Shown here: piece after piece, positions 22,802 through 34,921 of the stretch | Numbering within the stretch: position 1 is the first letter of the stretch | Layout of the letters: every line of letters begins with the position of its first letter | DNA from: Candidatus Limnocylindrales bacterium | GTDB taxonomy: Bacteria > Desulfobacterota > Binatia > UBA1149 > CAITLU01 | DNA length: 64,000 nucleotides | Reading direction: 5' to 3' | Assembly (NCBI GenBank): GCA_035626395.1 | Contig: DASPNR010000031.1 | Location: 1-64,000, forward strand | The notes under the pieces: model-generated | What the model saw: the letters and a program-made list of their open reading frames with translations, nothing else | Database searches by the model: none | Told to the model about the DNA's origin: nothing | Translations under genes and position numbers: made by a program

Positions 22802-25204
22802 GTGTCCACGCAGGCCGTTGCCCAACCACCCTCCTTCTTCCCCCGCGACCCTGAGCCTAGGGATCCGGCTGAGGCCCGGCGCCTGGCCCGCCTTCGCGAG
22901 CTCGAGCGCAAGGTTCTGTGGCTGGCGTGCTGGACCATCCACAACGCCAACCATCTGCGGCCCAAGCGCGACGGTTTGAAGGTCGGCGGCCACCAGGCCT
23001 CGTCGGCGTCCGTCGTCACGCTGATGACGGCGCTGTACTTCGACGTGCTGCGCCCCGCCGACCGCGTGGCCGTCAAGCCGCACGCCAGCCCGATCTACCA
23101 CGCCATCCAGTACCTGCTCGGCCGTCAGAGCCGCGAGGCGCTCGAGCGTTTCCGCGCCTTCGGCGGCGCGCAATCCTACCCGTCGCGCACCAAGGACGCC
23201 GACGACGTAGATTTCTCCACCGGCTCGGTTGGTCTCGGCGTTGCGATGACGAGCTTTGCGGCGCTGGTGCGCGACTACGTGCGGCTGAAGAACCTCGGCG
23301 ATGCCTCGCTGACGTCCGGACGCATGATCGCGCTCGCCGGCGATGCCGAGCTCGATGAAGGCAACGTCTTCGAATGCCTGCTCGAAGGCTGGAAGCACGA
23401 CGTGCGCGACGTCTGGTGGATCATCGACTACAACCGCCAGAGCCTGGACATGGTGATCGAGGACCGGCTGTTCCAGCGCATCGACTCGCTGTTCGAGAGC
23501 ATGGGATGGCGCGTCGTCACGATGAAGTACGGCCGCGGCCTGGAGCAGGCGTTCGCGCGGCGCGGCGGCGATGCGCTGAGGCAGTGGATCGAGACGTGCC
23601 CCAACTCGCTCTACTCCTCGCTCGTCTACCGCGGCGGCGCCGGCTGGCGCGAGCGGCTGCAGCACGATCTTGCCGGCACCTCCGGCATCGCCGAGATCCT
23701 CGACGAGCACGACGACGACCGGCTGCACGCGCTGATGACGAATCTCGGCGGGCACGACATGCCTACGATCCTCGACGCGTTCGAGAGCGTGCACGACGAC
23801 ACGCCGACGTGCTTTCTGGCCTACACGATCAAGGGCTACGGCCTTCCCTTCGCCGGGCACAAGGACAATCACGCCGGGCTGATGAGCGTCGAGCAGATGG
23901 AGGCGTTTCGCGCTTCGATGCGCGTGCGGCCCGGACACGAGTGGGAGCCGCTGGAAGGGGCAGGCGTCGACGAGCAGGAGCTGGCGCGCTTCCTCGAGCG
24001 GACGCCGCTGGCTGCGCATCCGCCGCGCCGCTACGGCGCCGGCATCGTGCCGGTGGCGGGCAGCCTCACCGCGCCGCGCGGCGAGCAGATGTCGACGCAG
24101 GAAGGGTTCGGCCGCATCCTGAGCGACCTCGCGCGCGGCGGCGGCGAGCTGGCCGACCGCATCGTCACCACCTCGCCCGACGTAGCCAGCTCGACCAACC
24201 TCGGTCCGTGGGTGAACCGTCGCGGCATCTTCGACCGCTCCGCGCAGCCTCGCACGGACGCGTTCGTCGCCGGGAACCTGGCCACGACCCAGCGCTGGGT
24301 CGCATCGGTCAAGGGACAGCACATCGAGCTCGGCATCGCCGAGAACAATCTTTTCCTGCTGCTGGCGGCGCTCGGATTGTCGCACTCGCTCTTCGGAGAG
24401 CGCCTGCTGCCCATCGGCACGCTCTACGATCCGTTCATCAGCCGCGGGCTGGATGCGCTCAACTATGCCTGCTACCAGGATGCACGCTTCCTGCTGGTGG
24501 CCACGCCGTCGGGACTGACGCTGGCGCCCGAAGGCGGCGCGCATCAGTCGGTGCTGACGCCACTGATCGGCATGGGCCAGCCGGGCCTCATCTCCTTCGA
24601 GCCATCCTACGTGGACGAGCTGGCGGTGATCCTGCGCTTCGCGTTCGAGCACATGCAGCGGCCCGAGGGCAGCGCCGTCTATCTGCGGTTGTCGACTCGC
24701 CAGCTCGATCAGCCGGCGCGCGAGATCGACGAGGCGCTCGAGCAGGACATCGTCTCGGGAGCGTACTGGCTCGAGCCGCCGGCACACGATGCGACACTGG
24801 CCATCGTCAGCAGCGGCGTGGTGACGCAGGAGGCGCGGCAGGCTCTGGAGATCGTGCGCCAGGATGAGCCGGGTGCAGGCCTTCTGGTGGTGACGTCGCC
24901 CGACCGCTGTCACGCCGGCTGGCTGGCCGCCAAGAACGAGCGTGCCGGCGGCAATGCCGGCGCACGCAGTCCCGTCGAGCGCGCGCTTTCGGCGCTGTCG
25001 CCGCGCGCGGCGCTCGTCAGCATCCTGGACGGGCACCCCGCCACGCTCTCCTGGCTGGGCGCCGTCTGCGGCCATCGCATCGTCGCCCTGGGCAACGACC
25101 GCTTCGGCCAGTCGGCCGACATCGTCGACCTGTACCGGCATCACCGCCTCGATGTCGACGCCATCCTCGACGCCGCTGCGCGCGCGTGCCTGGAGTCGCT
25201 GTGA
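22802..25204 (+). CDS. Pyruvate dehydrogenase E1-like (AceE-type, transketolase fold)
   Basis: An 800-residue thiamine-diphosphate enzyme. RDGLKVGGHQASSASVVTLM, VKPHASPIYHAIQYLLGRQS and DFSTGSVGLGVAMTSFAALV match the homodimeric AceE family. The ThDP motif is GDAELDEGNVFE ... WWIIDYNRQ near residue 180-213. Length is shorter than E. coli AceE (about 887). It would decarboxylate pyruvate or a related 2-oxo acid and pass the acyl group to E2. GTG start has AGGAGGAG (22786-22793). The stop overlaps the E2 start (TGATG), so E1 and E2 are coupled. No E3 gene is nearby. Confidence 0.82.
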   Translation: MSTQAVAQPPSFFPRDPEPRDPAEARRLARLRELERKVLWLACWTIHNANHLRPKRDGLKVGGHQASSASVVTLMTALYFDVLRPADRVAVKPHASPIYHAIQYLLGRQSREALERFRAFGGAQSYPSRTKDADDVDFSTGSVGLGVAMTSFAALVRDYVRLKNLGDASLTSGRMIALAGDAELDEGNVFECLLEGWKHDVRDVWWIIDYNRQSLDMVIEDRLFQRIDSLFESMGWRVVTMKYGRGLEQAFARRGGDALRQWIETCPNSLYSSLVYRGGAGWRERLQHDLAGTSGIAEILDEHDDDRLHALMTNLGGHDMPTILDAFESVHDDTPTCFLAYTIKGYGLPFAGHKDNHAGLMSVEQMEAFRASMRVRPGHEWEPLEGAGVDEQELARFLERTPLAAHPPRRYGAGIVPVAGSLTAPRGEQMSTQEGFGRILSDLARGGGELADRIVTTSPDVASSTNLGPWVNRRGIFDRSAQPRTDAFVAGNLATTQRWVASVKGQHIELGIAENNLFLLLAALGLSHSLFGERLLPIGTLYDPFISRGLDALNYACYQDARFLLVATPSGLTLAPEGGAHQSVLTPLIGMGQPGLISFEPSYVDELAVILRFAFEHMQRPEGSAVYLRLSTRQLDQPAREIDEALEQDIVSGAYWLEPPAHDATLAIVSSGVVTQEARQALEIVRQDEPGAGLLVVTSPDRCHAGWLAAKNERAGGNAGARSPVERALSALSPRAALVSILDGHPATLSWLGAVCGHRIVALGNDRFGQSADIVDLYRHHRLDVDAILDAAARACLESL

Positions 25205-26589
25205 TGCCGATCGAGGTGGCGATGCCCAAGCTGTCCGACTCGATGACCGAAGCTGCGGTCATCGCCTGGCTCTGCAAGGAAGGCGATCCGGTGCGCCAGG
25301 GCGATGCGATCGCGGAGATCGAGACGGAGAAGTCGACGGTCGATCTGGAAGCGCCCGCCGATGGCGTGCTTGCACGCATTCTCGTCGAAGCGGGGCAGGA
25401 GCAGGTGCCGGTTGGAACGGTTCTGGCGCTGATCGAGAAACAGGCATCGGCGGCGGCGCAGCCGGAGCACGGCGAAGTGCAAGGCTCACGCTCGGCTGGC
25501 GACGCCGCGCCCGCACACGTCGGCTTCGCCGGAAACAGCCAGATGGCCGCCGATGTGGGCGCGATTGGCGAGGAGGTCTCCGCTGCCGAGCTCACCGGCG
25601 GCGGCGAGACCGCGGCATCGGTGGCGGGCAGCGTCGTCGTTGCCGGCCAGCAGGCAGTCGAAGAGGCCGGTGCCGGCGTCATGGCCGCGCCTGCCACGGG
25701 CATTCCGCAGCCTCGGCCCGGCTCCAACGGTCATCGCGAGAATCACGATGAGGTCGCCGCAACACCGCTGGCGCGGCGCATGGCAGCGCAGGCCAACCTC
25801 GATCTTTCGACGCTGACCTCGAGCAGCCTCGACGGCATCATCCGCAAGGCCGACGTGGAAGCGGCGGTTCGTGGTCGGGATGAACCGCCGACCGCGGCGC
25901 GCGCTCCGCGCGGCGACCAGGCGGTGCGATCCACACGCATGCGCCGCACCATCGCCGAACGCATGACGCGCGCCAAGCAGACGATCCCGCACTTCTATCT
26001 GTCGGTGGACTGCCGCGTCGACAGCCTGCTGGCGACGCGCCGGCGCCTGAACGAGGATTCGCCGGTCAAGCTTTCGCTGAACGATTTCGTGGTGCGGGCC
26101 GCCGCGCTGGCGCTGCGGGCGGTGCCGGCCGCCAATGCATCCTGGACGGAAGCGGGCGCGGCGCAGCATGAGGGTGTCGACATCGCGGTGGCCGTCGCGC
26201 TCGACGACGGTCTGGTCACGCCCGTGCTGCGCGACGCCGACAAGGCAGGCCTTGCCACGATCTGCGCCGGCATCACCGACCTGGCTGCGCGTGCCCGAGC
26301 CGGCAGCCTTGCGCCCCACGAGTACGACGGCGGCACCTTTACCGTCTCCAATCTGGGAATGTTCGGCGTGGCAACGATGTACGCGATCATCAACCCGCCG
26401 CAGGCATGCATCCTGGGCGTCGGCGCCGCCGAAGAGCGACCGGTGGTGCGTGATGGCCGCATCGAGCCGGGCCACGTCATGACGCTGACGCTCTCGGCGG
26501 ACCACCGCGTCATCGACGGCGCCATCGGTGCACGGCTGCTGGCGCACATCCGCCGCCTTCTCGAGGAGCCGGCGCGGATGCTGCTCTAG
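25204..26589 (+). CDS. 2-oxo acid dehydrogenase E2 (dihydrolipoamide acyltransferase)
   Basis: A 461-residue E2 protein. Lipoyl domain 1-78 with the lipoylated Lys in EIETEKSTVDLEA (Lys43). An Ala/Gly-rich linker of about 100 residues follows, then the peripheral subunit-binding domain (ATPLARRMAAQANLDLSTLT, about 183-220), and the catalytic domain from about 240 ending in SADHRVIDGAIGARLLAHIR with the H-x-x-x-D-G motif. It accepts acyl groups from the adjacent E1 and transfers them to CoA. ATG 25204 overlaps the E1 stop; this is the normal E2 N-terminus (MPIEVAMPKLSDSMTEA). Confidence 0.92.
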   Translation: MPIEVAMPKLSDSMTEAAVIAWLCKEGDPVRQGDAIAEIETEKSTVDLEAPADGVLARILVEAGQEQVPVGTVLALIEKQASAAAQPEHGEVQGSRSAGDAAPAHVGFAGNSQMAADVGAIGEEVSAAELTGGGETAASVAGSVVVAGQQAVEEAGAGVMAAPATGIPQPRPGSNGHRENHDEVAATPLARRMAAQANLDLSTLTSSSLDGIIRKADVEAAVRGRDEPPTAARAPRGDQAVRSTRMRRTIAERMTRAKQTIPHFYLSVDCRVDSLLATRRRLNEDSPVKLSLNDFVVRAAALALRAVPAANASWTEAGAAQHEGVDIAVAVALDDGLVTPVLRDADKAGLATICAGITDLAARARAGSLAPHEYDGGTFTVSNLGMFGVATMYAIINPPQACILGVGAAEERPVVRDGRIEPGHVMTLTLSADHRVIDGAIGARLLAHIRRLLEEPARMLL

Positions 26590-26628
26590 CCGTTGCCGAC
26601 GACGGCGAACGCTGTCTGGCTGGAGACG

Positions 26629-27486
26629 CTACTCGATGCTGCCGCCGCAGCAGCTGCATAGCAGCGGCACTTCCTGCCCGACCGCGTGTCGCAGTACCGC
26701 CAGCGCATCGGTGGCCACCGTCGCGCCGGAGGCATCGACGTCGCACACGCACTCCAGACACAATGCGCTTCCGACCGCCGCGCGCAGGACCAGCAGTGCA
26801 TCGGTCGCGGTCACGCCGGGCGGATCGGCGGGATCGCCGCATTCGAACGGCGATTCCTCGGGTGTGCTGGCAACGTCGACGGTGAAGCTGCCGCTGTTGT
26901 TGAACCAGCCGGTGCCGTCGGCGGTACCGAGGAACAGCCGTGTGGCATCCGGCGGCACCGTGAACGTCTGCTCGACGCCGTTGTCCATGCCCGCGTTCGT
27001 GTCCGAGGTCAGACCGTCGCCGATGAAGAAGATCTGTCCGACGGCCGGAGCGATCGAGTGGAAGTCCAGTCCTGCGCCGAAATCGAGCTGGGCCGGCGTC
27101 GTCTGTCCCGTCGGCGCTTCCTCGCCGAGGAACACCCCGACGAGCGCGTTGGCGCGGATGTTGGCCGGAGCGGAGATGCCGTCGCCATAGTTGGTCATGC
27201 TGAAAGCCTCGTCACCATCGGGATTGTCACCCATCGGCGAGCTCGGCACGTAGGAGACTTTTCCGCTGACCGCGAAGCTGAGCCTCGCGCACGCATCGAT
27301 GTCGATGGCCGTCACCTGCACGGGCGACTGTCCGGGTACGCTGTCGCCCGAGCAGCACGAGTAGCCGTCGGCCCGGCCGGCAAGATTGGGGTTGGCAGTG
27401 CCGGGGACGTTGAAGGCGGCGCCGGCTGCGGCGGCATGCAGGAGGATCAGGGTTGCGCAAGCGACAGAACGCGTGATGAAGGTCAT
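26629..27486 (-). CDS. Secreted protein with a C-terminal dockerin-like repeat
   Basis: A 285-residue exported protein with a signal peptide (CATLILLHAAAAGAA). The middle part (IRANALVGVFLGEEAP; TRLFLGTADGTGWFNNSGSF) resembles LecA/PA-IL-like carbohydrate-binding or PEP-CTERM-type exported proteins. The last 60 residues are a dockerin-like repeat: GVTATDALLVLRAAVGSAL, CVCDVDASGATVATDALAVL. Such D-x-D-x-S-G-x-x-x-A-T-D-A-L calcium loops recur in large secreted protein families of uncultured deltaproteobacteria-like lineages. It ends in a CSCCGG cluster. Cell-surface attachment is likely; the ligand is unknown. Confidence 0.7.
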   Translation of the reverse strand: MTFITRSVACATLILLHAAAAGAAFNVPGTANPNLAGRADGYSCCSGDSVPGQSPVQVTAIDIDACARLSFAVSGKVSYVPSSPMGDNPDGDEAFSMTNYGDGISAPANIRANALVGVFLGEEAPTGQTTPAQLDFGAGLDFHSIAPAVGQIFFIGDGLTSDTNAGMDNGVEQTFTVPPDATRLFLGTADGTGWFNNSGSFTVDVASTPEESPFECGDPADPPGVTATDALLVLRAAVGSALCLECVCDVDASGATVATDALAVLRHAVGQEVPLLCSCCGGSIE

Positions 27487-27609
27487 GGCGATACCTCTCG
27501 AGCGGGCTCGACGTACGAGCTTTGGCGCGCCCGCTCCCGGAGAGCAAGGCCCTTGCCGGTGCTGCGCGCGAAGCTTTCTTCGGACCGCCGGCTGCGGCAG
27601 TGTCGACCC

Positions 27610-28461
27610 ATGCTCCGGCGCATCACGTTCAAGACCAACCCTGCCGACAACCGCTGGGAAGACATCCTTCGCTTCTGGACTGATGCCGATTCCATCGATG
27701 CCCTGGACGGCGGTTTCCTCTTCGACCACTTCTATCCGATCTACGGCAATACGAGCGGCCCCTGCTTCGAAGGCTGGACGGCGCTGTCGTATCTGGCCGG
27801 CGTCACCAGGCGGCTGCGCCTGGGACTCATGGTGACGGCGGTTCCGTATCGCCACCCGGGGCTGCTGGCCAAGATGGCGTCCACCTTCGACGTTCTCTCG
27901 GGCGGCCGTCTCGATCTCGGCCTGGGCGCGGGGTGGATGCAGGAAGAAGCCGACAACTACGGCATCCCCCTCCTGCCCATCAAGCAGCGTCTCGATCAGT
28001 TCGAGGAGGCGGTCACGATCCTGGACTCCATGCTGCGCAACGAGGCGACCAGCTTCGACGGCACGCATTACACGCTCAGCAACGCGCGCTGCCAGCCAAA
28101 GCCCGTGCAGACGCCGCGGCCGCCGTTCGTCATCGGGGGCCTCGGCGAAAAACGGATGCTCAAGATCTGCGCGCGTTGGGCCGACGACTGGAACTTCGTC
28201 GGCGGTCCGGCCGACATGTTCCGAGAGAAGGTCGAGATCCTGCACCGTCATTGCGAGACGGTCGGGCGCGATCCGGCGGAAATCACGCTTTCGAGTCACG
28301 TCTTTGCCAGCCAGGGCGCCGAGATGGCGGTGATGCTTTCGGAAGCGCTGGTTGCTGCAGGCTGCCAACACCTGTGTCTGTACTTCACGGACTGCTCCGA
28401 TCCCGATCAGCTCGGATCGACCGTGGAGGCGGTGGTGAAAGCGGTCGGCCGCCCGGCGTGA
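27610..28461 (+). CDS. LLM-class (luciferase-like) F420- or flavin-dependent oxidoreductase
   Basis: A 283-residue TIM-barrel protein of the luciferase-like monooxygenase superfamily: EGWTALSYLAGVTRRLRLGL, VTAVPYRHPGLLAKMASTFD, VLSGGRLDLGLGAGWMQEEA, RPPFVIGGLGEKRMLKICAR. The GRLDLGLGAGW segment is the hallmark of the F420-type branch. It may oxidise alcohols or reduce enones with F420H2, or act with FMN. It stands between a secreted-protein gene on the other strand and the SDR/hydrolase pair. Confidence 0.82.
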   Translation: MLRRITFKTNPADNRWEDILRFWTDADSIDALDGGFLFDHFYPIYGNTSGPCFEGWTALSYLAGVTRRLRLGLMVTAVPYRHPGLLAKMASTFDVLSGGRLDLGLGAGWMQEEADNYGIPLLPIKQRLDQFEEAVTILDSMLRNEATSFDGTHYTLSNARCQPKPVQTPRPPFVIGGLGEKRMLKICARWADDWNFVGGPADMFREKVEILHRHCETVGRDPAEITLSSHVFASQGAEMAVMLSEALVAAGCQHLCLYFTDCSDPDQLGSTVEAVVKAVGRPA

Positions 28462-28607
28462 ACGCAGCGATGCACGCAGCTGAGTCGCCGGCTGTGGCGT
28501 CTGGCTGCGTCGCCGCGAGATCACCCACGACGCTGCATCGAGTGAGCGACGACGCGAGCACGGCCTGCTTTCAACGCCGGACCTCCCGCGATAGGTCTTG
28601 ATGCCGC

Positions 28608-29453
28608 ATGGCCACGCGTCTGATCGATCCGCCACCGCTTCCTCGCCAGGTTTTCGCGAGCGATCTCCTGGCCGGCAAGACGGCGCTGGTTACCGGCGGC
28701 GGCAGCGGTCTGGGCCGCGCGATCGCCGACCAGCTGTCAGCCGCGGGCGCCGATCTGCTGATCGCTGCACGCAACGTCGAGCGGCTCGAGCACGCGGCTT
28801 CCGAAATCCGTTCCGCCACCGGCCGTCGCGTCGAAACCGGCATGGTCGACATCCGCAGTCGCGAGGCCGTCGAGGCACTGGCCGAGCGCGCGCATTCCCT
28901 GTACCCGCGCATCGACATCCTGGTGAACAATGCCGGCGGCCAGTTCGCCCAACCCGCGCGGGATTTTCGGCCGAAAGGCTGGAATGCCGTCATCGAAACC
29001 AATCTGACCGGCACGTGGAACATGACGCAGGTCTTCGGCGTCGCCATGCTGGAAGGGCAGGGCGGCGCCATCGTCAACGTGATCGCCGTGGTCGGCCGCG
29101 GGTTTCCGGGCATCGCGCACACCGGCGCAGCACGCGCCGGCGTGCTCGAGCTGTCGCGAACGCTGGCGTACGAGTGGGGGCCGAAAGTGCGCGTCAATTG
29201 CGTGGCCCCAGGCGCCATCCGCACGGCCGCGTTCGAGACGACCTACCATCCCGACATCGACAAGATGTGCGAAGGAATTCCCATTCCGCGCTTCGGTCGC
29301 CCGGAAGAAGCTGCGTACGCCGTGACCTATCTCGCGTCGCCGGCGGCGTCGTGGATCACCGGTGAAGTGATCTACGTGGCCGGCGGCGCTCAGAGCTACG
29401 GCCTGAATCAGGCACTGTTCGACGAAGCGTTCGGGCGAGGATCCCACTCATGA
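28608..29453 (+). CDS. SDR of the trans-2-enoyl-CoA reductase / citronellol dehydrogenase-like group
   Basis: A 281-residue SDR: TGGGSGLG cofactor loop, IDILVNNAGG, and VNVIAVVGRGFPGIAH followed by TGAARAGVLELSR. The usual catalytic Tyr-x-x-x-Lys is replaced by His...GAARAGV, which is normal in the peroxisomal trans-2-enoyl-CoA reductase (PECR) and citronellol-dehydrogenase group. It probably works on branched acyl-CoA or terpenoid substrates with NADP(H). The stop overlaps the downstream metallo-hydrolase by ATGA. Confidence 0.85.
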   Translation: MATRLIDPPPLPRQVFASDLLAGKTALVTGGGSGLGRAIADQLSAAGADLLIAARNVERLEHAASEIRSATGRRVETGMVDIRSREAVEALAERAHSLYPRIDILVNNAGGQFAQPARDFRPKGWNAVIETNLTGTWNMTQVFGVAMLEGQGGAIVNVIAVVGRGFPGIAHTGAARAGVLELSRTLAYEWGPKVRVNCVAPGAIRTAAFETTYHPDIDKMCEGIPIPRFGRPEEAAYAVTYLASPAASWITGEVIYVAGGAQSYGLNQALFDEAFGRGSHS

Positions 29454-30385
29454 AGCTCGAGAAGCTCGCCACCGACATCTATGCCTACCTGCAGCCCGAC
29501 CATGGCCTGGGCTGGAGCAACTCGGGCCTGATCGCGCGCGGCGGCGGCCTTGTCGTCGATACGCTGTGGGACCTCCCGCGCACGCGTGCGATGCTCGAGA
29601 CGTACGCGACGGTGCATCCGCAGCCGCCGCAGCGGGTCGTCAACACCCATCACAACGGCGATCACTGCTGGGGTAATCAGCTCCTCGAAGGTGCGGAGAT
29701 CATCGGCCACCGCGAATGCGCGCAGGGGATGCTGCACGACATCCAGCCCGACGTGCTGCAGGCCATGCTGGAGGGGCCGCTGCCGGAGGGACTGGAGCGC
29801 TTCAGCAGGGCGCTGGCCGACTACGACTTCCGCGGCATTCGCATCACACCGCCCAACCACGTGTTCGACGAGCGTCTGGACCTCGATCTGGACGGTGTTG
29901 CCGTCGAGATCCTCTACGTGGGTCCTGCGCACACGATGGGCGATGCGATCGTGCACCTGCCGGGGCAGCGCGTCGTCTTTGGTGGCGACGTGATGTGGAA
30001 CCGCTGCACTCCGATCGGATGGGAGGGAACGTACGCGCAGTGGTTCCGCGCGCTCGACCGCATTGCCGAGCTCGAGCCGGACGTCGTCGTGCCGGGGCAC
30101 GGGCCGCCTACCGACGTGGCGGGCGTGATGGAGGTGCGGCGCTACTTCGAGTACGTGCTGGCGGAGTCGCGTGCCTTCTATAACCAGGGCCTAAGCGAGA
30201 TGGACGCGGCGCGCCGCATGGACCTGGGCCCCTACGCCGACTGGACCGAGCCGGAACGCGTGATCTTCAACGTGCGTCGCGCCTACCGCGAGCTGCGCGG
30301 CGACTACGAAGCCAGCGTCGATGCGATCACGGTGCTGCGGGAGATGGGAACGCTCGCCGAAGAGATGGAAGCGCGCCGCAGCTGA
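29450..30385 (+). CDS. Metallo-beta-lactamase-fold hydrolase
   Basis: A 311-residue MBL-fold protein with the metal motif NTHHNGDHCWGN (H-x-N-x-D-H form), GPAHTMGDAIVHLP (His), FGGDVMWNRCTP (Asp) and VPGHGP (His). A C-terminal helical part of about 80 residues follows. The N-x-D-H variant is typical of the SoxH-like branch, in which the second His is replaced. It would hydrolyse a thioester or lactone. Coupled to the PECR-like SDR by ATGA, so the two probably work on one acyl-CoA pathway. Confidence 0.83.
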   Translation: MKLEKLATDIYAYLQPDHGLGWSNSGLIARGGGLVVDTLWDLPRTRAMLETYATVHPQPPQRVVNTHHNGDHCWGNQLLEGAEIIGHRECAQGMLHDIQPDVLQAMLEGPLPEGLERFSRALADYDFRGIRITPPNHVFDERLDLDLDGVAVEILYVGPAHTMGDAIVHLPGQRVVFGGDVMWNRCTPIGWEGTYAQWFRALDRIAELEPDVVVPGHGPPTDVAGVMEVRRYFEYVLAESRAFYNQGLSEMDAARRMDLGPYADWTEPERVIFNVRRAYRELRGDYEASVDAITVLREMGTLAEEMEARRS

Positions 30386-30399
30386 AGAACGGGTCCCAT

Positions 30400-31514
30400 T
30401 CAGACGACGAGGGCTTTCATCGGCTCGAGATATTCGCCGCCCACCGCGGCGGCCACCGCCGCGTGCGTGACCTTGCCTCCGCACACGTTGAGACCGTTGC
30501 GCAGGTGCGGATCGTCCATCAGCGCGGTGCGCCAGCCCTTGTTCGCCAGCGCCAGCACGAACGGCAGCGTCGCGTTGTTGAGCGCGAACGTGGAGGTGCG
30601 CGCCACCGCTCCGGGCATGTTCGTCACGCAGTAGTGCACCACGCCCTCGTCGACGTACGTCGGATTGGCATGCGTGGTGGGGCGGCTGGTCTCGAAGCAG
30701 CCGCCCTGGTCGATGGACACATCGACGATGACCGAGCCACGCCGCATCGTGCGAACCATGTCGCGGCTGACGAGCTTGGGCGCCGCGGCGCCGGGAACCA
30801 GCACCGCCCCGACCACCAGGTCGGACTCGGCAACATGGTGCTCAATCGCATCCACGGTTGCGAAGGCGGTGTTGAGCTTCGCGCCGAACTGCAGGTCGAG
30901 CTCGTAGAGGCGCGGCAACGACTTGTCGATGATGGTGACGCGCGCCTCCAGGCCCATGGCCATGCGCGCGGCGTTGGTGCCGACGACGCCGCCGCCGATG
31001 ATGAGCACGTCGGCCGCCTGCACGCCGGCCACGCCGCCAAGCAGCATGCCGCGACCCTTGCGCGGCAGCTCCAGGCAATGCGCGCCGGCCTGGATCGACA
31101 TGCGTCCGGCCACTTCGCTCATCGGCGCCAGAAGCGGGAGCCCGCCGCGCGCGTCCGTCACCGTTTCGTACGCGATGCCTACGGCGCCGGTGGCCGCCAG
31201 GCTGCGCGTCAACTCGGCATCGGCCGCCAGATGAAGATACGTGAACAGCACCTGACCCTCCCGCAGCATCGCCAGTTCTGACGGCTGCGGTTCCTTGACC
31301 TTGACGATGAGGTCGGCGCGCTCGAAGACGTCCTTGGCACTTGCGGCGATGGTGGCGCCGACGCTGCGGTACAGGTCGTCGTCCAGCGCGATGGCATGCG
31401 CGCCCCTGGTCTCGACCAGCACCTCGTGCCCGTGGTGCACCAGCTCGCGCACGCTGGCCGGCGTCAGTCCGATGCGAGCCTCGTCGGCCTTGATCTCCTT
31501 CGGGATGCCGACGA

Positions 31515-31518
<4 letters not shown>
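30400..31518 (-). CDS. ald: Alanine dehydrogenase
   Basis: A 372-residue NAD-dependent enzyme that interconverts alanine with pyruvate and ammonia. It starts MIVGIPKEIKADEARIGLTP and holds VKVKEPQ (substrate Lys), TYLHLAAD (His), the nucleotide site IIGGGVVGTNAARMAMGLEA, and VDVSIDQGGCFETSRPTTH. Length is normal. Its ATG overlaps the stop of the fdhF-like gene (ATGA), making it the last gene of a three-gene operon. Confidence 0.95.
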
Positions 31519-33778
<2,260 letters not shown>

Positions 33779-33782
<4 letters not shown>

Positions 33783-34645
33783 GTTGACCTTTGCCGTATT
33801 CGGCTCGTGTTGGCGTACACGTTCATCGCCTGTCCGCGAAGGAAGCCGACCAGCGCCATTCCGGAAGCCTCGGCCAGCGCCACTGCGAGAGAGGACGGCG
33901 CCGAAACCGCCGCGATCACAGGGATGCGCGCGGCCAGCGCCTTCTGCACCACCTCGTAGGAGATGCGACCCGAGACCATGAGCGCGTGACCGGCCAGCGG
34001 CATGCGTGCGTTGCGCAGCGCCCAGCCGATCACCTTGTCGACGGCATTGTGCCGGCCGATGTCCTCGCGCACGACGAGAAGATTCCCGGCGGTATCGAAA
34101 AGGCCGGCCGCGTGCAGGCCGCCTGTGCGCGCGAAGATGGCCTGGCGCTCGCGCAAGCGCGGCGGCATCGACGCCAGCACCTCGGGATCGAAGACCGTCT
34201 CGTCGGTGAGCGGCGGCGCGACGGCCATGACGTTCTCGATGGTCGCCTTTCCGCAGATGCCGCAGCTGCTGCTGGCGTACAGGTTGCGACGCAGGAGCGT
34301 CAGATCGACGGAGACGTGCGGGGCCAGCGTCGCGCGGATGATGTTGTCCTGCGCCTCGGGCGAGACCACGGCCGTGCAATGCCGGATGGAGTAGATGTCT
34401 TCGGGCTTGGCGACGATGCGTTCGGTGACCAGGAATCCCAGCGCCAGCTCCTCGTCGTGCCCGGGTGTGCGCATGACGACGGCCAGCGAGACCGGTCCGA
34501 GCTGGATCTCGAGCGGCTCCTCGCTGACGACCTCGTCGGCGTCGTCGGTGGCGCGGCCGTGCTCGAGCCGTCGCAGGCGAACCGGCTGCGCGCCGGCAGC
34601 GGGCTCGAGTGCGGAGGTGATGTCGTCGGTGCGTCGAGGGCGCAT
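33779..34645 (-). CDS. fdhD: Formate dehydrogenase accessory sulfurtransferase
   Basis: A 288-residue FdhD protein with the conserved SSCGICGK pair of Cys, EELALGFLVTERIV, TGGLHAAGLFD and VREDIGRHNAVDKVIGWAL. FdhD passes sulfur from IscS to the Mo cofactor of formate dehydrogenases and is needed for their activity. Here it is first in the operon and overlaps the fdhF-like gene by GTGA, consistent with that role. Confidence 0.94.
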
Positions 34646-34765
34646 CGTCAGCGGTCGAGCCTAGCAGAAAAACCGGTCATGTCGGCACGTGGCGCTCGCT
34701 CGGGCTGCCTGACAGTCCTAGAGTCGGCTCGCGCGGGTGCACGGGCACCGGCTGCCGGGGGTCAA

Positions 34766-34921
34766 GTGGCAAAGCGTTCGGCCGATGCCAATCGCAAGGA
34801 CGCCGTCGTCGGCGTGGTGCTGTTCGTCTCGCTGGCCGTGATTGCGGCCTTCGTGTGCGCGTGGGTGGTCCTGCGCGATCAGGCACCGCCGGCGGCGCCT
34901 GCGCCGGTGGCCGTCAACTAA
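34766..34921 (+). CDS. Small single-helix membrane protein
   Basis: A 51-residue frame from GTG 34766: a charged N-terminus ([12 protein letters not shown]), one membrane helix ([20 protein letters not shown]) and a Pro/Ala tail ([12 protein letters not shown]). GGGGG lies 4 bp before the GTG. It is compact, with a normal small-membrane-protein composition, and its end touches the convergent fumC stop. No family is recognised. Confidence 0.4.
   Translation: MAKRSADANRKDAVVGVVLFVSLAVIAAFVCAWVVLRDQAPPAAPAPVAVN

Noticed and set aside
28608..29453. Inactive SDR because the catalytic Tyr-x-x-x-Lys is missing
   Set aside because: The His...GAARAGV variant is normal in the trans-2-enoyl-CoA reductase group.
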